NCBI GenBank assembly: GCA_049840475.1
Contig: JASGKX010000003.1
Coordinates: 434,001-498,000 of the forward strand
From: JBGVSA01 sp049840475
GTDB lineage: Bacteria; Pseudomonadota; Gammaproteobacteria; Burkholderiales; Rhodocyclaceae
DNA length: 64,000 nt
Reading direction: 5' to 3'
Shown: positions 17,682 to 26,210 of the stretch, piece by piece
Layout: every line of letters starts with the position of its first letter
How positions within the stretch are numbered: position 1 is the stretch's first letter
Program-made: the position numbers and the translations under genes
The notes under the pieces: model-generated
What the model was told of the DNA's origin: nothing
The model's input: the letters and a program-made list of their open reading frames with translations, nothing else
Database searches by the model: none

Positions 17682-19088
17682 ATGTTGCAAACGTTGTACG
17701 ACAAGTTGTGGTCCAGCCACGTGGTGCATGAAGAAGATGACGGCACCGCACTCATCTACATCGACCGTCATCTGGTACACGAAGTCACCAGCCCGCAAGC
17801 GTTTGAGGGCCTGAAGCTGGCTGGTCGCAAGCCGTGGCGTATCAGCTCGATCGTCGCCACCGCCGACCACAACACTCCGACCGACCACTGGGATCGCGGC
17901 ATCGAAGATCCGATCTCGCGTCTGCAGGTCGAAACGCTGGACGCCAATATTCGCTCGACCGGCGCGCTGGCGTACTTCCCATTCAAGGACAAGCGCCAAG
18001 GCATCGTGCACGTGATCGGCCCGGAAAACGGCGCAACGTTGCCCGGCATGACCGTCGTGTGCGGCGACTCGCACACGTCGACGCACGGGGCGTTCGCCTG
18101 CTTGGCGCACGGCATCGGTACGTCGGAAGTCGAACACGTCATGGCCACGCAGTGCCTGATCCAGAAAAAGTCCAAGACGATGCTGGTGCACGTCGACGGC
18201 CCGCTGGGGCGTGGCGTGACGGCCAAGGACATCATCCTCTACGTCATCGGTCAGATCGGTACGGCTGGCGGCACAGGTTACGCGGTGGAATTCGCCGGTT
18301 CGGCGATCCGCAGCCTGTCGATGGAAGGCCGCATGACCCTGTGCAACATGGCTATTGAGGCCGGCGCACGCGCAGGCTTGGTGGCGGTGGATGACACCAC
18401 CATCAACTACCTCAAGGGCCGTCCCTTCGCTCCGAAGGCTGAAGACTGGGATCGCGCCACACAGTACTGGCGCACCCTGGTTTCGGATGCAGGCGCTCAG
18501 TTCGACCGCGTGGTCAACATCGACGCACGTGCGATCGTGCCGCAGGTAACCTGGGGTACGTCGCCCGAAATGGTGACCGACGTGACGGGGCGTGTGCCCG
18601 ATCCGGCCAAAGAGGCCAACGCCGTCAAGCGCGATGGCATGGAGCGCGCCCTGCAGTACATGGGCCTGATCCCCAATACGCCGATGACTGATGTAAAGAT
18701 CGACAAGGTCTTCATTGGCTCCTGTACCAACTCGCGCATTGAAGACCTCCGCGCCGCCGCAGCGGTCGTGCGTGGTCGCAGCGTTGCCGCCAACGTCAAG
18801 CTGGCGCTGGTGGTGCCGGGCTCGGGGCTGGTCAAGGCACAGGCCGAGCAGGAAGGCCTGGACAAGATATTCACCGCCGCCGGTTTTGAATGGCGCGAAC
18901 CGGGTTGCTCGATGTGTCTGGCGATGAACGCCGACCGCCTCGAACCGGGTGAGCGCTGTGCCTCGACGTCGAACCGCAATTTCGAAGGCCGTCAGGGGCC
19001 GGGCGGCCGCACGCATCTCGTCAGCCCGCAAATGGCCGCTGCTGCTGCCATCGCAGGTCGTTTCGTCGACGTGCGCGAAATCCTCTGA
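17682..19088 (+). CDS. leuC: 3-isopropylmalate dehydratase large subunit
   Basis: 4Fe-4S aconitase-family subunit that isomerises 2- to 3-isopropylmalate in leucine synthesis. Seen: 468 residues starting MLQTLYDKLWSSHVV; VVCGDSHTSTHGAF; the three cluster cysteines in GSCTNSR and CSMC. The start at 17682 is the family start; the long frame from 16776 is a readthrough of the shifted M48 gene. It is followed by a small lipoprotein gene, leuD and leuB. Confidence 0.95.
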   Translation: MLQTLYDKLWSSHVVHEEDDGTALIYIDRHLVHEVTSPQAFEGLKLAGRKPWRISSIVATADHNTPTDHWDRGIEDPISRLQVETLDANIRSTGALAYFPFKDKRQGIVHVIGPENGATLPGMTVVCGDSHTSTHGAFACLAHGIGTSEVEHVMATQCLIQKKSKTMLVHVDGPLGRGVTAKDIILYVIGQIGTAGGTGYAVEFAGSAIRSLSMEGRMTLCNMAIEAGARAGLVAVDDTTINYLKGRPFAPKAEDWDRATQYWRTLVSDAGAQFDRVVNIDARAIVPQVTWGTSPEMVTDVTGRVPDPAKEANAVKRDGMERALQYMGLIPNTPMTDVKIDKVFIGSCTNSRIEDLRAAAAVVRGRSVAANVKLALVVPGSGLVKAQAEQEGLDKIFTAAGFEWREPGCSMCLAMNADRLEPGERCASTSNRNFEGRQGPGGRTHLVSPQMAAAAAIAGRFVDVREIL

Positions 19089-19114
19089 ATACCGAAAGAC
19101 TGAAAGAGCTCGCC

Positions 19115-19246
19115 ATGAAAAAGACGCTGTATTTCCTGGTTTGCGCGATTGCCGCGCTCAACGTGGCTGCCTGCAATACGGTCGCTGGTTTTGGCAAGGA
19201 CGTCGAGCATGTCGGCGAATCCATGCAACGCGGAGCGAAGAAGTAA
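19115..19246 (+). CDS. Entericidin-like small lipoprotein
   Basis: Seen: 43 residues, MKKTLYFLVCAIAALNVAAC, then NTVAGFGKDVEHVGESMQRGAKK. A signal peptide ends in a lipobox (N-V-A-A-C), and the mature part N-T-V-x-G-x-G-K-D-x-x-x-x-G matches entericidin A/B. The stop codon abuts the leuD ATG with no spacing. Known: enteric entericidins form an antidote/bacteriolytic lipoprotein pair; here only one copy is present and its role inside a leucine operon is unknown. Too short for a default gene size cut-off. Confidence 0.88.
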   Translation: MKKTLYFLVCAIAALNVAACNTVAGFGKDVEHVGESMQRGAKK

Positions 19247-19885
19247 ATGGAAAAGTTCACCGTCCTGGACAGCCTGGCCATGCCGCTGGACCGGGCTAAC
19301 GTTGACACCGACGCGATCATCCCGAAGCAGTTCCTCAAGTCGATCAAGCGTTCCGGCTTTGGCCCGAACCTGTTTGACGAATGGCGCTACATGGACCACG
19401 GCGAGCCGGGCATGGATAACTCCACGCGCCCGCTCAACCCGAACTTCGTGCTCAACGATGCGCGCTTTCAAGGCGCCCGCATCCTGCTGGCGCGCGAGAA
19501 CTTCGGTTGCGGTTCGTCGCGCGAACACGCTCCGTGGGCGCTGCACGACTATGGTTTTCGCGTGATCATCGGCACCAGCTACGCCGATATCTTCTTCAAC
19601 AACAGCTTCAAGAACGGCCTGCTGCCGATTGTGCTGCCGAAGGAAGAAGTTGACGCGCTCTTCGAGGGCGCTCTGAGCACGCAGGGCTATCGTCTGCGTG
19701 TGGACCTCGATGCGCAGACCGTGACGCGCCCTGACGGCCGTGCGATCCATTTCGATGTCGACGCGTTCCGCAAGTACTGCCTGATCAATGGGCTGGACGA
19801 TATCGGGCTGACCCTGCGTCACGCCGACAAGATCCGTGCTTTCGAAGAGAAGCGCCGCGCCGAACAACCCTGGCTGTTCGCCTGA
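19247..19885 (+). CDS. leuD: 3-isopropylmalate dehydratase small subunit
   Basis: Swivel-domain partner of LeuC. Seen: 212 residues with DTDAIIPKQFLK near the start and the ENFGCGSSREHAPWAL signature. Its ATG immediately follows the stop of the entericidin-like gene, so translation is probably coupled to that small frame. leuB follows after 46 bases. Confidence 0.95.
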   Translation: MEKFTVLDSLAMPLDRANVDTDAIIPKQFLKSIKRSGFGPNLFDEWRYMDHGEPGMDNSTRPLNPNFVLNDARFQGARILLARENFGCGSSREHAPWALHDYGFRVIIGTSYADIFFNNSFKNGLLPIVLPKEEVDALFEGALSTQGYRLRVDLDAQTVTRPDGRAIHFDVDAFRKYCLINGLDDIGLTLRHADKIRAFEEKRRAEQPWLFA

Positions 19886-19931
19886 TAACGAGCGGGTCGC
19901 CCGTGTGACCTGCGCCCCGATTGGAGTTTTG

Positions 19932-20993
19932 ATGAAAGTCTGTGTCCTGCCCGGTGATGGCATCGGCCCCGAAATCGTCGGCGAAGCCGTTCGTGTGCTC
20001 GAAGCGCTGCGCGCCGATGGCCTCAAGATCGAGATGGAAAACGCCCTGCTGGGCGGTTGTGCCGTCGATGCCACCGGTGAGCCTTACCCGGAGGCCACGC
20101 AGAAGCTGGCGCGCGCGGCTGACGCAGTCCTGTTGGGGGCGGTCGGTGGCCCCAAGTGGGATTCGCTTCCGCGTCCGCAGCGCCCGGAGCGCGGCCTGCT
20201 GGGCATCCGCAAGGACCTGAATCTGTTCGCCAATCTGCGTCCGGCCGTGGTGTACCCGGAACTGGCCGGTGCTTCGACGCTCAAGCCCGAGGTCGTGGCG
20301 GGGCTGGATATCCTGATCGTTCGTGAGCTGACCGGCGACATTTACTTCGGCGAGCCGCGCGGCATCGAAGAGCGTAACGGCGAACGCGTCGGCTTCAACA
20401 CGATGATCTATTCGGAATCCGAGATCGTCCGTATCGGCCGCGTCGCCTTCGAGGCCGCCCGCAAGCGCAATCGTCGCGTGTGCTCGGTCGACAAGATGAA
20501 TGTGCTGGAAACGACCCAATTGTGGCGTGATGTCATGATCGAGCTGGCCAAGGAATATCCGGACGTCGAACTCTCCCACATGCTGGTGGACAATGCCGCC
20601 ATGCAGCTGGTCAAGGCGCCGAAACAATTCGATGTGATGGTCACCGGCAACATCTTCGGTGACATCCTCTCGGACGAGGCCTCCATGCTTACCGGTTCTA
20701 TCGGTATGCTTCCGTCGGCCTCGCTCGACGACAACAATAAGGGTATGTTCGAGCCTATTCACGGCTCGGCGCCGGACATCGCCGGCAGGGGCGTTGCAAA
20801 TCCTTTGGCAACCATCCTGTCGGCGGCAATGATGTTGCGCTACAGTTTCGGCGATGAGCAATCGGCGACGCGCATCGAAAAAGCTGTCCGCAGTGTTTTG
20901 GCCTCGGGCCTGCGCACCGGCGACATCTGGCACGAAGGCGCCAAGCGCGTTGGCACCCGCGAGATGGGTGACGCCGTGCTGGCTGCACTGTAA
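19932..20993 (+). CDS. leuB: 3-isopropylmalate dehydrogenase
   Basis: NAD-dependent oxidative decarboxylation of 3-isopropylmalate, third leucine step. Seen: 353 residues, MKVCVLPGDGIGPEIV start, substrate arginines in RPQRPERGLLGIRKDLNLFANLRP, and GSAPDIAGRGVANP near the C terminus. The start at 19932 has GGAG 9 bases upstream; the frame extends further left only as an overlap of leuD. The asd leader begins 30 bases after the stop. Confidence 0.95.
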   Translation: MKVCVLPGDGIGPEIVGEAVRVLEALRADGLKIEMENALLGGCAVDATGEPYPEATQKLARAADAVLLGAVGGPKWDSLPRPQRPERGLLGIRKDLNLFANLRPAVVYPELAGASTLKPEVVAGLDILIVRELTGDIYFGEPRGIEERNGERVGFNTMIYSESEIVRIGRVAFEAARKRNRRVCSVDKMNVLETTQLWRDVMIELAKEYPDVELSHMLVDNAAMQLVKAPKQFDVMVTGNIFGDILSDEASMLTGSIGMLPSASLDDNNKGMFEPIHGSAPDIAGRGVANPLATILSAAMMLRYSFGDEQSATRIEKAVRSVLASGLRTGDIWHEGAKRVGTREMGDAVLAAL

Positions 20994-21023
20994 GGCTCTA
21001 TAGCCCGCTCAAAAACACATCAC

Positions 21024-21137
21024 ATGATCACCGGACGCGAACATTTCTGCCCGACGCCTGCTTGCGCAACCCGCGCAGGCGTCGTCGCGTCCACCACGAT
21101 CATCACCACGAAAACGATCATTATCGTTACCGGCTGA
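21024..21137 (+). CDS. Putative Thr/Ile-rich leader peptide of asd
   Basis: Seen: a 37-codon frame MITGREHFCPTPA... whose last third reads STTIITTKTIIIVTG before TGA: six threonine and five isoleucine codons in 15. It lies between leuB and asd, followed by competing hairpins. Known: ThrL of the enteric thr operon has the same composition (Thr/Ile runs) and mediates attenuation; asd feeds threonine and isoleucine synthesis. Inference: this peptide senses charged tRNA-Thr and tRNA-Ile to control asd. No strong ribosome binding site is seen before the ATG. Confidence 0.72.
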   Translation: MITGREHFCPTPACATRAGVVASTTIITTKTIIIVTG

Positions 21138-21202
21138 TTTGCGCCTGTTTTGCCGCCTGGGTTCCCGCCGCGGTGGGACAGGCGGAAAAAGTCGGCGGGA
21201 AC
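21052..21202 (+). promoter_or_regulatory. Alternative RNA hairpins in the asd leader
   Basis: Seen: CGACGCCTGC (21052-21061) and its exact complement 21075-21084 form a hairpin inside the leader frame. Downstream, CGCCTGT (21142-21148) or CCGCCTG (21153-21159) can each pair with ACAGGCGG (21178-21185), while GTTCCCGCCG (21161-21170) is exactly complementary to CGGCGGGAAC (21193-21202). The last two pairings exclude each other. No T run follows, so this is not a standard terminator; Rho-dependent or translational control is possible. AAAGGA precedes the asd ATG. Confidence 0.55.
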
Positions 21203-21234
21203 AACACAGCGGTCATCAATAAAGGAAATCTGCA

Positions 21235-22359
21235 ATGCGAGTAGGTCTGGTCGGTTGGCGCGGCATGGTGGGCTCCGTGCTCATGCAGCGCATGCGCGAA
21301 GAGGGCGATTTTGCACACATCGAGCCTGTGTTCTTCACCACCTCCAACGTCGGCGGCAAGGGCCCGGACATTGGTCGCGACACGCCGCCGCTGAAGGACG
21401 CCAAATCGATCGACGCGTTGCGCGAAATGGACGTCGTGCTGACGTGCCAAGGCGGCGACTACACCAACGAGATCTTCCCGCAACTGCGCGCCGCTGGCTG
21501 GAACGGCTACTGGATCGACGCGGCATCCAGCCTGCGCATGAAGGACGACGCGATCATCGTGCTCGACCCGGTCAACCTGAACGTGATCAAGGACGGTCTG
21601 GCGCGCGGCGTGAAGAACTACGTCGGCGGCAACTGCACGGTTTCGCTCATGCTGATGGCGCTGGGTGGTCTGTTCCAGCACGATCTGGTCGAGTGGGCCA
21701 CCTCCATGACTTACCAGGCCGCATCCGGCGCTGGCGCGCAGAACATGCGCGAACTGATCGCTCAGATGGGCCGCATTCACGGTTCCGTTGCCCACCTGCT
21801 GGAAGACCCGGCGTCGGCCATTCTCGAAATCGACCGCAAGGTGGCTGAAACCATGCGTTCGGAGGATTTTCCGCGCCAGAACTTCCGTGGCGTGCCGCTG
21901 GCAGGCAGCTTGATCCCCTGGATCGATGTGCCGGTCGACCACGGCCAGAGCAAGGAAGAATGGAAGGGCGGCGCAGAGGCCAACAAGATTCTTGGCCGTC
22001 CCGCATTCCGCACACCGGGCAGCATTCCGATCGACGGTCTCTGTGTCCGGATCGGTGCCATGCGTTGTCACAGCCAAGCGATGACAATCAAGCTCAAGAA
22101 GAATGTGCCCCTGGACGAGATCAACGACATCATCGCGCAGGCCAACGATTGGGTGCGTGTGGTACCGAACGAGCGTGAGCGTTCTGAACGCGAACTGACG
22201 CCGACGGCGGTGACGGGTTTCCTGCATGTTCCGGTCGGTCGCCTGCACAAGCTGGCGATGGGCGATGATTATCTGGGGGCATTCACGGTTGGCGACCAGT
22301 TGCTGTGGGGCGCCGCCGAGCCGTTGCGTCGCATGTTGCGCATCCTCATTGAACGATGA
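21235..22359 (+). CDS. asd: Aspartate-semialdehyde dehydrogenase
   Basis: Reduces aspartyl phosphate to the semialdehyde, the branch point to lysine/diaminopimelate, methionine, threonine and isoleucine. Seen: 374 residues of the gram-negative class, MRVGLVGWRGMVGSVL start, catalytic cysteine in GGNCTVSL, and catalytic histidine in RIGAMRCHSQA. Regulated, by inference, through the Thr/Ile-rich leader upstream. A terminator closes the unit at 22365-22393. Confidence 0.95.
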   Translation: MRVGLVGWRGMVGSVLMQRMREEGDFAHIEPVFFTTSNVGGKGPDIGRDTPPLKDAKSIDALREMDVVLTCQGGDYTNEIFPQLRAAGWNGYWIDAASSLRMKDDAIIVLDPVNLNVIKDGLARGVKNYVGGNCTVSLMLMALGGLFQHDLVEWATSMTYQAASGAGAQNMRELIAQMGRIHGSVAHLLEDPASAILEIDRKVAETMRSEDFPRQNFRGVPLAGSLIPWIDVPVDHGQSKEEWKGGAEANKILGRPAFRTPGSIPIDGLCVRIGAMRCHSQAMTIKLKKNVPLDEINDIIAQANDWVRVVPNERERSERELTPTAVTGFLHVPVGRLHKLAMGDDYLGAFTVGDQLLWGAAEPLRRMLRILIER

Positions 22360-22364
22360 GCGAA

Positions 22365-22393
22365 AAGAACGGAGTCTTCGGACTCCGTTTTTT
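22365..22393 (+). terminator. Intrinsic terminator after asd
   Basis: Seen: ACGGAGTC (22369-22376), a TTCG tetraloop and GACTCCGT (22381-22388), followed by a T run to 22393. It isolates asd from fimV. Confidence 0.92.
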
Positions 22394-22503
22394 GTTTCAG
22401 TGGACGTTGATGCCTAAGGCATAGACAGCGTCCGTCCGCTCCGGAACGCCGCCCATGGGGCTCAGACTTGTCGTTCGGCGCGATTTTGAGGAAAAGCATT
22501 AGC

Positions 22504-22532
22504 TTGCAGCGGTAAATTGCTGATGTTATGTT
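22504..22532 (+). promoter_or_regulatory. Candidate sigma-70 promoter of fimV
   Basis: Seen: TTGCAG (22504-22509), a 17-base spacer and TATGTT (22527-22532), about 90 bases before the fimV start. It is the best match in the 230-base gap between the asd terminator and fimV. No other structure is evident in that gap. Confidence 0.4.
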
Positions 22533-22624
22533 GATCCGGGAACTTTTGTGGCTTCCGATACGTCGCGCAGCGTTCGCGGTATTGGCAAGGTTCCCCGTTT
22601 TAAACCGGAATTGAATGGGCTCGC

Positions 22625-25573
22625 ATGCCGCGTCGACACCAAATGAACACACCAATCGTTCGTAGCACCTTGCTGGCTGTAGCCGTTGCTGCCCTGTGCA
22701 GTGGCGCCAACGCAGCCGGACTGGGTCGCATCAGCGTTTTCAGTGCCCTCGGGCAGCCGCTGCGTGCCGAGGTCGAAATCGCTGCCACTCCCGCCGAACT
22801 GGAGACGATGAGCGCGCGGCTGGCCACGCCGGATGCCTTCTCCAATGCCAACATCGACTTCGCCCCGGCGTTGAGCGGTGTGCGCATGGTCATCGAGCGC
22901 CGTGCGGGCAACGCTGCCGTCATCCGCGTCAATTCCGACCGCCCCTTCAATGACCCGTTCGTCAACATGCTGGTCGAGCTGAACTGGGCGGGTGGGCGCA
23001 TGTTGCGCGAGTACACCTTCCTGCTCGATCCGAGCAGCACCAATGGCGGGCAACTGGCGACCCCGGGCGTGAACGCCCCGCAATTGGGTCGTCCGGAATC
23101 CGCCGAACGCGCCCCGGCAGCAGCCTCCGCTTCGGCAGGTTCCACCGCGCCGCGCGCCGCCGCTCCGGCATCTTCTGCACCTGCGACAACACGCCGTGTG
23201 CCAGCAGCCGCCGAACATCCGGCTCCGCAAGCCGCTGCGTCGGCCTCGGCCGGCGGAGACTACACGGTGCAAAAGGGTGACACGCTGAGCAGCATCGCCA
23301 ACGGCGCTCGCAGCGACGACGTCACACAGGACCAGATGATCGCGGCGCTGTACCAAGCCAACAGCGCAGCATTCACGGGCGGTAACATCAATCGCCTGCG
23401 TGCTGGTCGCGTGCTGAAGGTGCCCGAAAATACCGAAGCCCAACGCATCTCGCGCAGCGAAGCCCGCCAGATCATCCTGAAGGCTTCCAATTTCGACAGC
23501 TATCGCCAGTCGGTTGCCTCGGCCGCCGCCGCAGGTCCGGCCAAGACGACGCAGACCACCCAGAGTGGTGGCGGCGCCATCAGCCCCAAGGTGCAAGAAG
23601 CTGCTCCGACCCAGACGCCGTCGCGCGATCAGCTCAAGATCAGCAAGACACAAGTGGCGAGTGCCACTGAGGCTGGCGCAGGCGCCGGCAATGCCCGTGT
23701 GCAAGCGCTCGAAGAAGACGTAGCAGCCCGCAGCAAGGCTCTGCAGGAAGCCAATTCGCGCGTTGCCGACCTCGAAAAGAACGTCGCCGAGCTGCAGAAG
23801 CTGCTCGAAATGAAGTCGCAAGGCATGGCCGACTTGCAGAAGCAGGCCGCAGCGGCGGCTGATGCCTCGAAGGCCGCTGCCGCAACCTCGGCCGCACCGG
23901 CTGTGGCCGCAGCCACCGCCGCTGCAGCAGGTGTGGCCGCGAGCGCGACCGCGACGTCGGTGCCCGGAGCTGCCGCTACGTCGGAACCGGCGGCCGCTAC
24001 CGCGACCAGCACCGAAGCAACGCAAGCCTCGGCGCCTGAAGCCGCCAAGCCTGCCGCACCGGTCATCCAGGAGAAAGTCGCTCCTGCGCAGGCCCCCATT
24101 GTTGAAGAAGAGAACTTCTTCACGAGCCCACTGGCCCTGGGCGCCATCCTGATCGCGTTGCTCGGCGCTGGGTACGTCGCACTGCGCAACCGTCGGCGCC
24201 AGCCGCAGACGACTGGCCTGACTCAGGCCAGCCTGTCGGAACTGTCGACCAGCCCGAACTCCGTGTTTGGCAATGCGGGCGGACAGACCATCGATACCGG
24301 TACAAGCATGCTGCACACCGACTTCAGCCAGTCGGGCCTGTCGGCCATCGACACCGATGAGGGTGTTGATCCGGTCGCTGAAGCCGATGTCTACATGGCC
24401 TATGGCCGCGACGCGCAGGCTGAGGAAATCCTGCTTGATGCGCTCAAGAATGACCCGGTGCGTATCCCGGTGTACCTCAAACTGCTCGAAATCTACGCGC
24501 AACGCGGCAGCGCCAAGCAGTTTGAAAACGTGGCTGGCGATCTGTATGCGCAGACGGGCGGTACGGGCGACGACTGGGCCAAGGCCGTGGCGCTGGGGGC
24601 TCGCATCGATCCGAACAATCCGCTCTATCAAGGTGCGGGCGCTATTGCCGCGCAGACGCCCTCTGCGAACGTTGCAGCCGCCCCTGTTGCACTGGCAGTT
24701 GCCGCAGCCGCAGCCAGCACGGGTGCTACGAGTGAAGAGAGTGCAACTCCGGCTGTGACCTTCGGCACCGAAAGCCTGTCGCAAATGCGTGCGACCTGGA
24801 CGCTGCCGGGCGATCTGAATCAATTCACGGCTGACGCTGCCAGCACGGCTGAAGTCGTCGACACTGCAACCCAAGAAGCGACGGCGACTTCGCCCGACCT
24901 GAATCTCGACTTCAACCTTGATCTCGAATTGCCGGAAGAGGCCGAAGCCGCTGCCGCCGTAGTTGCGTCGGAGCCGCTCGTGGCAGACGCAGCCGACGAA
25001 ATCGCTCCGCTGGATTTCAGCACCAGCCTGCCTGACTTCCCCGCGAAGCAAAGCGCCCCTGCGTCTGTGGTCGAAAACGAAGTCGCTCCGCTGGAATTCG
25101 CATCGGTCGCCGCAGCGCCGGCCATCGCTGAGGCCGCACCGGTTCTGCCGGCTGGTGATCAGACTGAATTCGATATCGGCATCGAACCTGCTGCACAACA
25201 GGCTTCGCTGTCGGTCGTTGATCTGGAAACCACCAACTTTGAGGGTAACTTGCTCGATTTCGACTTCGAACTTGGCGACGAAAAAGCGCGCAATGTGCCG
25301 GCCGATCGCAGCGTTGATCTGACCGGTGTGCGTCTGAATACCGAACCCGCTCCGGTAAGTACGGCTGGTGTTTCGCTGACGGCGGCCAACAACGACATCA
25401 CCATCGACGATATCGACGTCAACGACGAAATCAGCACCAAGCTTGAACTCGCGCGCGCCTACGAAGAAATGGGCGACGTCGAAGGTGCTCGTGAGTTGCT
25501 CGAAGAAGTTGTCGCTGGCGGCAAGGGCGCACAACAGGATCAGGCTCGCTCGATGCTCGCGCGTATCGCCTGA
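22625..25573 (+). CDS. fimV: FimV/HubP-family polar hub protein
   Basis: Inner-membrane peptidoglycan-binding protein that organises cell poles and type IV pilus/twitching functions in relatives. Seen: 982 residues; signal-like N terminus; the FimV N-terminal domain (LGRISVFSALGQPLRAEVEI); a LysM motif at about 219-270 (YTVQKGDTLSSIA); a coiled coil at about 360-405; an Ala/Pro-rich linker; a transmembrane helix near 500-518; an acidic cytosolic part; and the C-terminal FimV TPR motif (ISTKLELARAYEEMGDVEGARELLEEVV). An alternative start is the ATG at 22643. Neither has a clear ribosome binding site. Confidence 0.93.
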   Translation: MPRRHQMNTPIVRSTLLAVAVAALCSGANAAGLGRISVFSALGQPLRAEVEIAATPAELETMSARLATPDAFSNANIDFAPALSGVRMVIERRAGNAAVIRVNSDRPFNDPFVNMLVELNWAGGRMLREYTFLLDPSSTNGGQLATPGVNAPQLGRPESAERAPAAASASAGSTAPRAAAPASSAPATTRRVPAAAEHPAPQAAASASAGGDYTVQKGDTLSSIANGARSDDVTQDQMIAALYQANSAAFTGGNINRLRAGRVLKVPENTEAQRISRSEARQIILKASNFDSYRQSVASAAAAGPAKTTQTTQSGGGAISPKVQEAAPTQTPSRDQLKISKTQVASATEAGAGAGNARVQALEEDVAARSKALQEANSRVADLEKNVAELQKLLEMKSQGMADLQKQAAAAADASKAAAATSAAPAVAAATAAAAGVAASATATSVPGAAATSEPAAATATSTEATQASAPEAAKPAAPVIQEKVAPAQAPIVEEENFFTSPLALGAILIALLGAGYVALRNRRRQPQTTGLTQASLSELSTSPNSVFGNAGGQTIDTGTSMLHTDFSQSGLSAIDTDEGVDPVAEADVYMAYGRDAQAEEILLDALKNDPVRIPVYLKLLEIYAQRGSAKQFENVAGDLYAQTGGTGDDWAKAVALGARIDPNNPLYQGAGAIAAQTPSANVAAAPVALAVAAAAASTGATSEESATPAVTFGTESLSQMRATWTLPGDLNQFTADAASTAEVVDTATQEATATSPDLNLDFNLDLELPEEAEAAAAVVASEPLVADAADEIAPLDFSTSLPDFPAKQSAPASVVENEVAPLEFASVAAAPAIAEAAPVLPAGDQTEFDIGIEPAAQQASLSVVDLETTNFEGNLLDFDFELGDEKARNVPADRSVDLTGVRLNTEPAPVSTAGVSLTAANNDITIDDIDVNDEISTKLELARAYEEMGDVEGARELLEEVVAGGKGAQQDQARSMLARIA

Positions 25574-25604
25574 TAATTCCGATTTGTCTTCGAGACATCC
25601 CAAC

Positions 25605-26210
25605 GTGCACCCGGCCGTCCTTGTGACGGCCGGGTGCTTTTTGCTTGTACTCCTGCAACAGTTGGCCGGCATACCGCTGGCAGCGTTGGTGACCCTGACC
25701 ACCATTCTTGCACTGGCCCGCGATGCAGCCCGCTGGTGGCGGCTGCTGCGACGCATGCGCTACATTCTGCTGGCCGTGTGCATTCTCTTCCTGTGGCAGA
25801 CGCCTGGAACGCTTATGCTCCCGGCGCTGGGTGGGTGGAGTCCGACCGTGGATGGCGCTACACAGGCGCTCATGCATGTCCTGCGTCTTGTCGCGGTCGT
25901 CGATGTGGTGGCCATCCTGATGAGCGCGCTCAGCGTCGAAAGCTGGGTTGCCGGCCTTTACGTACTGGCCATGCCGTTGCGCGTTCTTGGTGTGTCGCCA
26001 GAGCGTTTCGCGGTGCGGATGAACCTTGTGCTGCGTGACGCGGACAGTCCGCAAAAGCGAAGCTGGCGCGAGTGGATTTCGGACGACGCCGCATCGCCGT
26101 CACGGGAAGCCTCCTGGCGTGTCGCATGGCCCACAGCGCGCGACTGGTTGTTGCTCGCGATATTGTTTGTCTTGGGAACGGGAGTTTTGTGGTGGCTCGC
26201 ATTGCGCTAG
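25605..26210 (+). CDS. CbiQ/EcfT-like multi-helix membrane protein
   Basis: Function not known. Seen: about 201 residues with four or more hydrophobic helices (about 2-30, 45-62, 78-122 and a C-terminal helix 183-200) and the motif arrangement of energy-coupling-factor transmembrane proteins, but no ATPase or substrate-binding partner nearby. The GTG at 25605 (VHPAVLVTAGCFLL) is proposed by position; an in-frame TTG lies at 25584. The start region coincides with an intrinsic terminator. It overlaps truA by 19 bases. Assignment to the CbiQ family is tentative. Confidence 0.6.
   Translation: MHPAVLVTAGCFLLVLLQQLAGIPLAALVTLTTILALARDAARWWRLLRRMRYILLAVCILFLWQTPGTLMLPALGGWSPTVDGATQALMHVLRLVAVVDVVAILMSALSVESWVAGLYVLAMPLRVLGVSPERFAVRMNLVLRDADSPQKRSWREWISDDAASPSREASWRVAWPTARDWLLLAILFVLGTGVLWWLALR
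25607..25642 (+). terminator. Intrinsic terminator after fimV, inside the next gene's start
   Basis: Seen: GCACCCGGCCGTC (25607-25619) and GACGGCCGGGTGC (25625-25637) form a perfect 13-bp stem with a five-base loop, followed by five T. It lies 34 bases after the fimV stop and encodes residues 1-13 of the downstream membrane protein, so it either ends fimV transcription or limits readthrough into the truA-trp cluster. Confidence 0.88.

Noticed and set aside
16776..19088. A natural fusion of M48 protease and LeuC
   Set aside because: The junction sequence is the M48 tail read in the wrong frame. Removing one base restores the normal M48 end and leaves leuC with its own start.
22526..25756. A 1,076-codon open frame antisense to fimV
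   Set aside because: Low-complexity composition produced by reading alanine-rich codons backwards; it also spans the fimV promoter and terminator.
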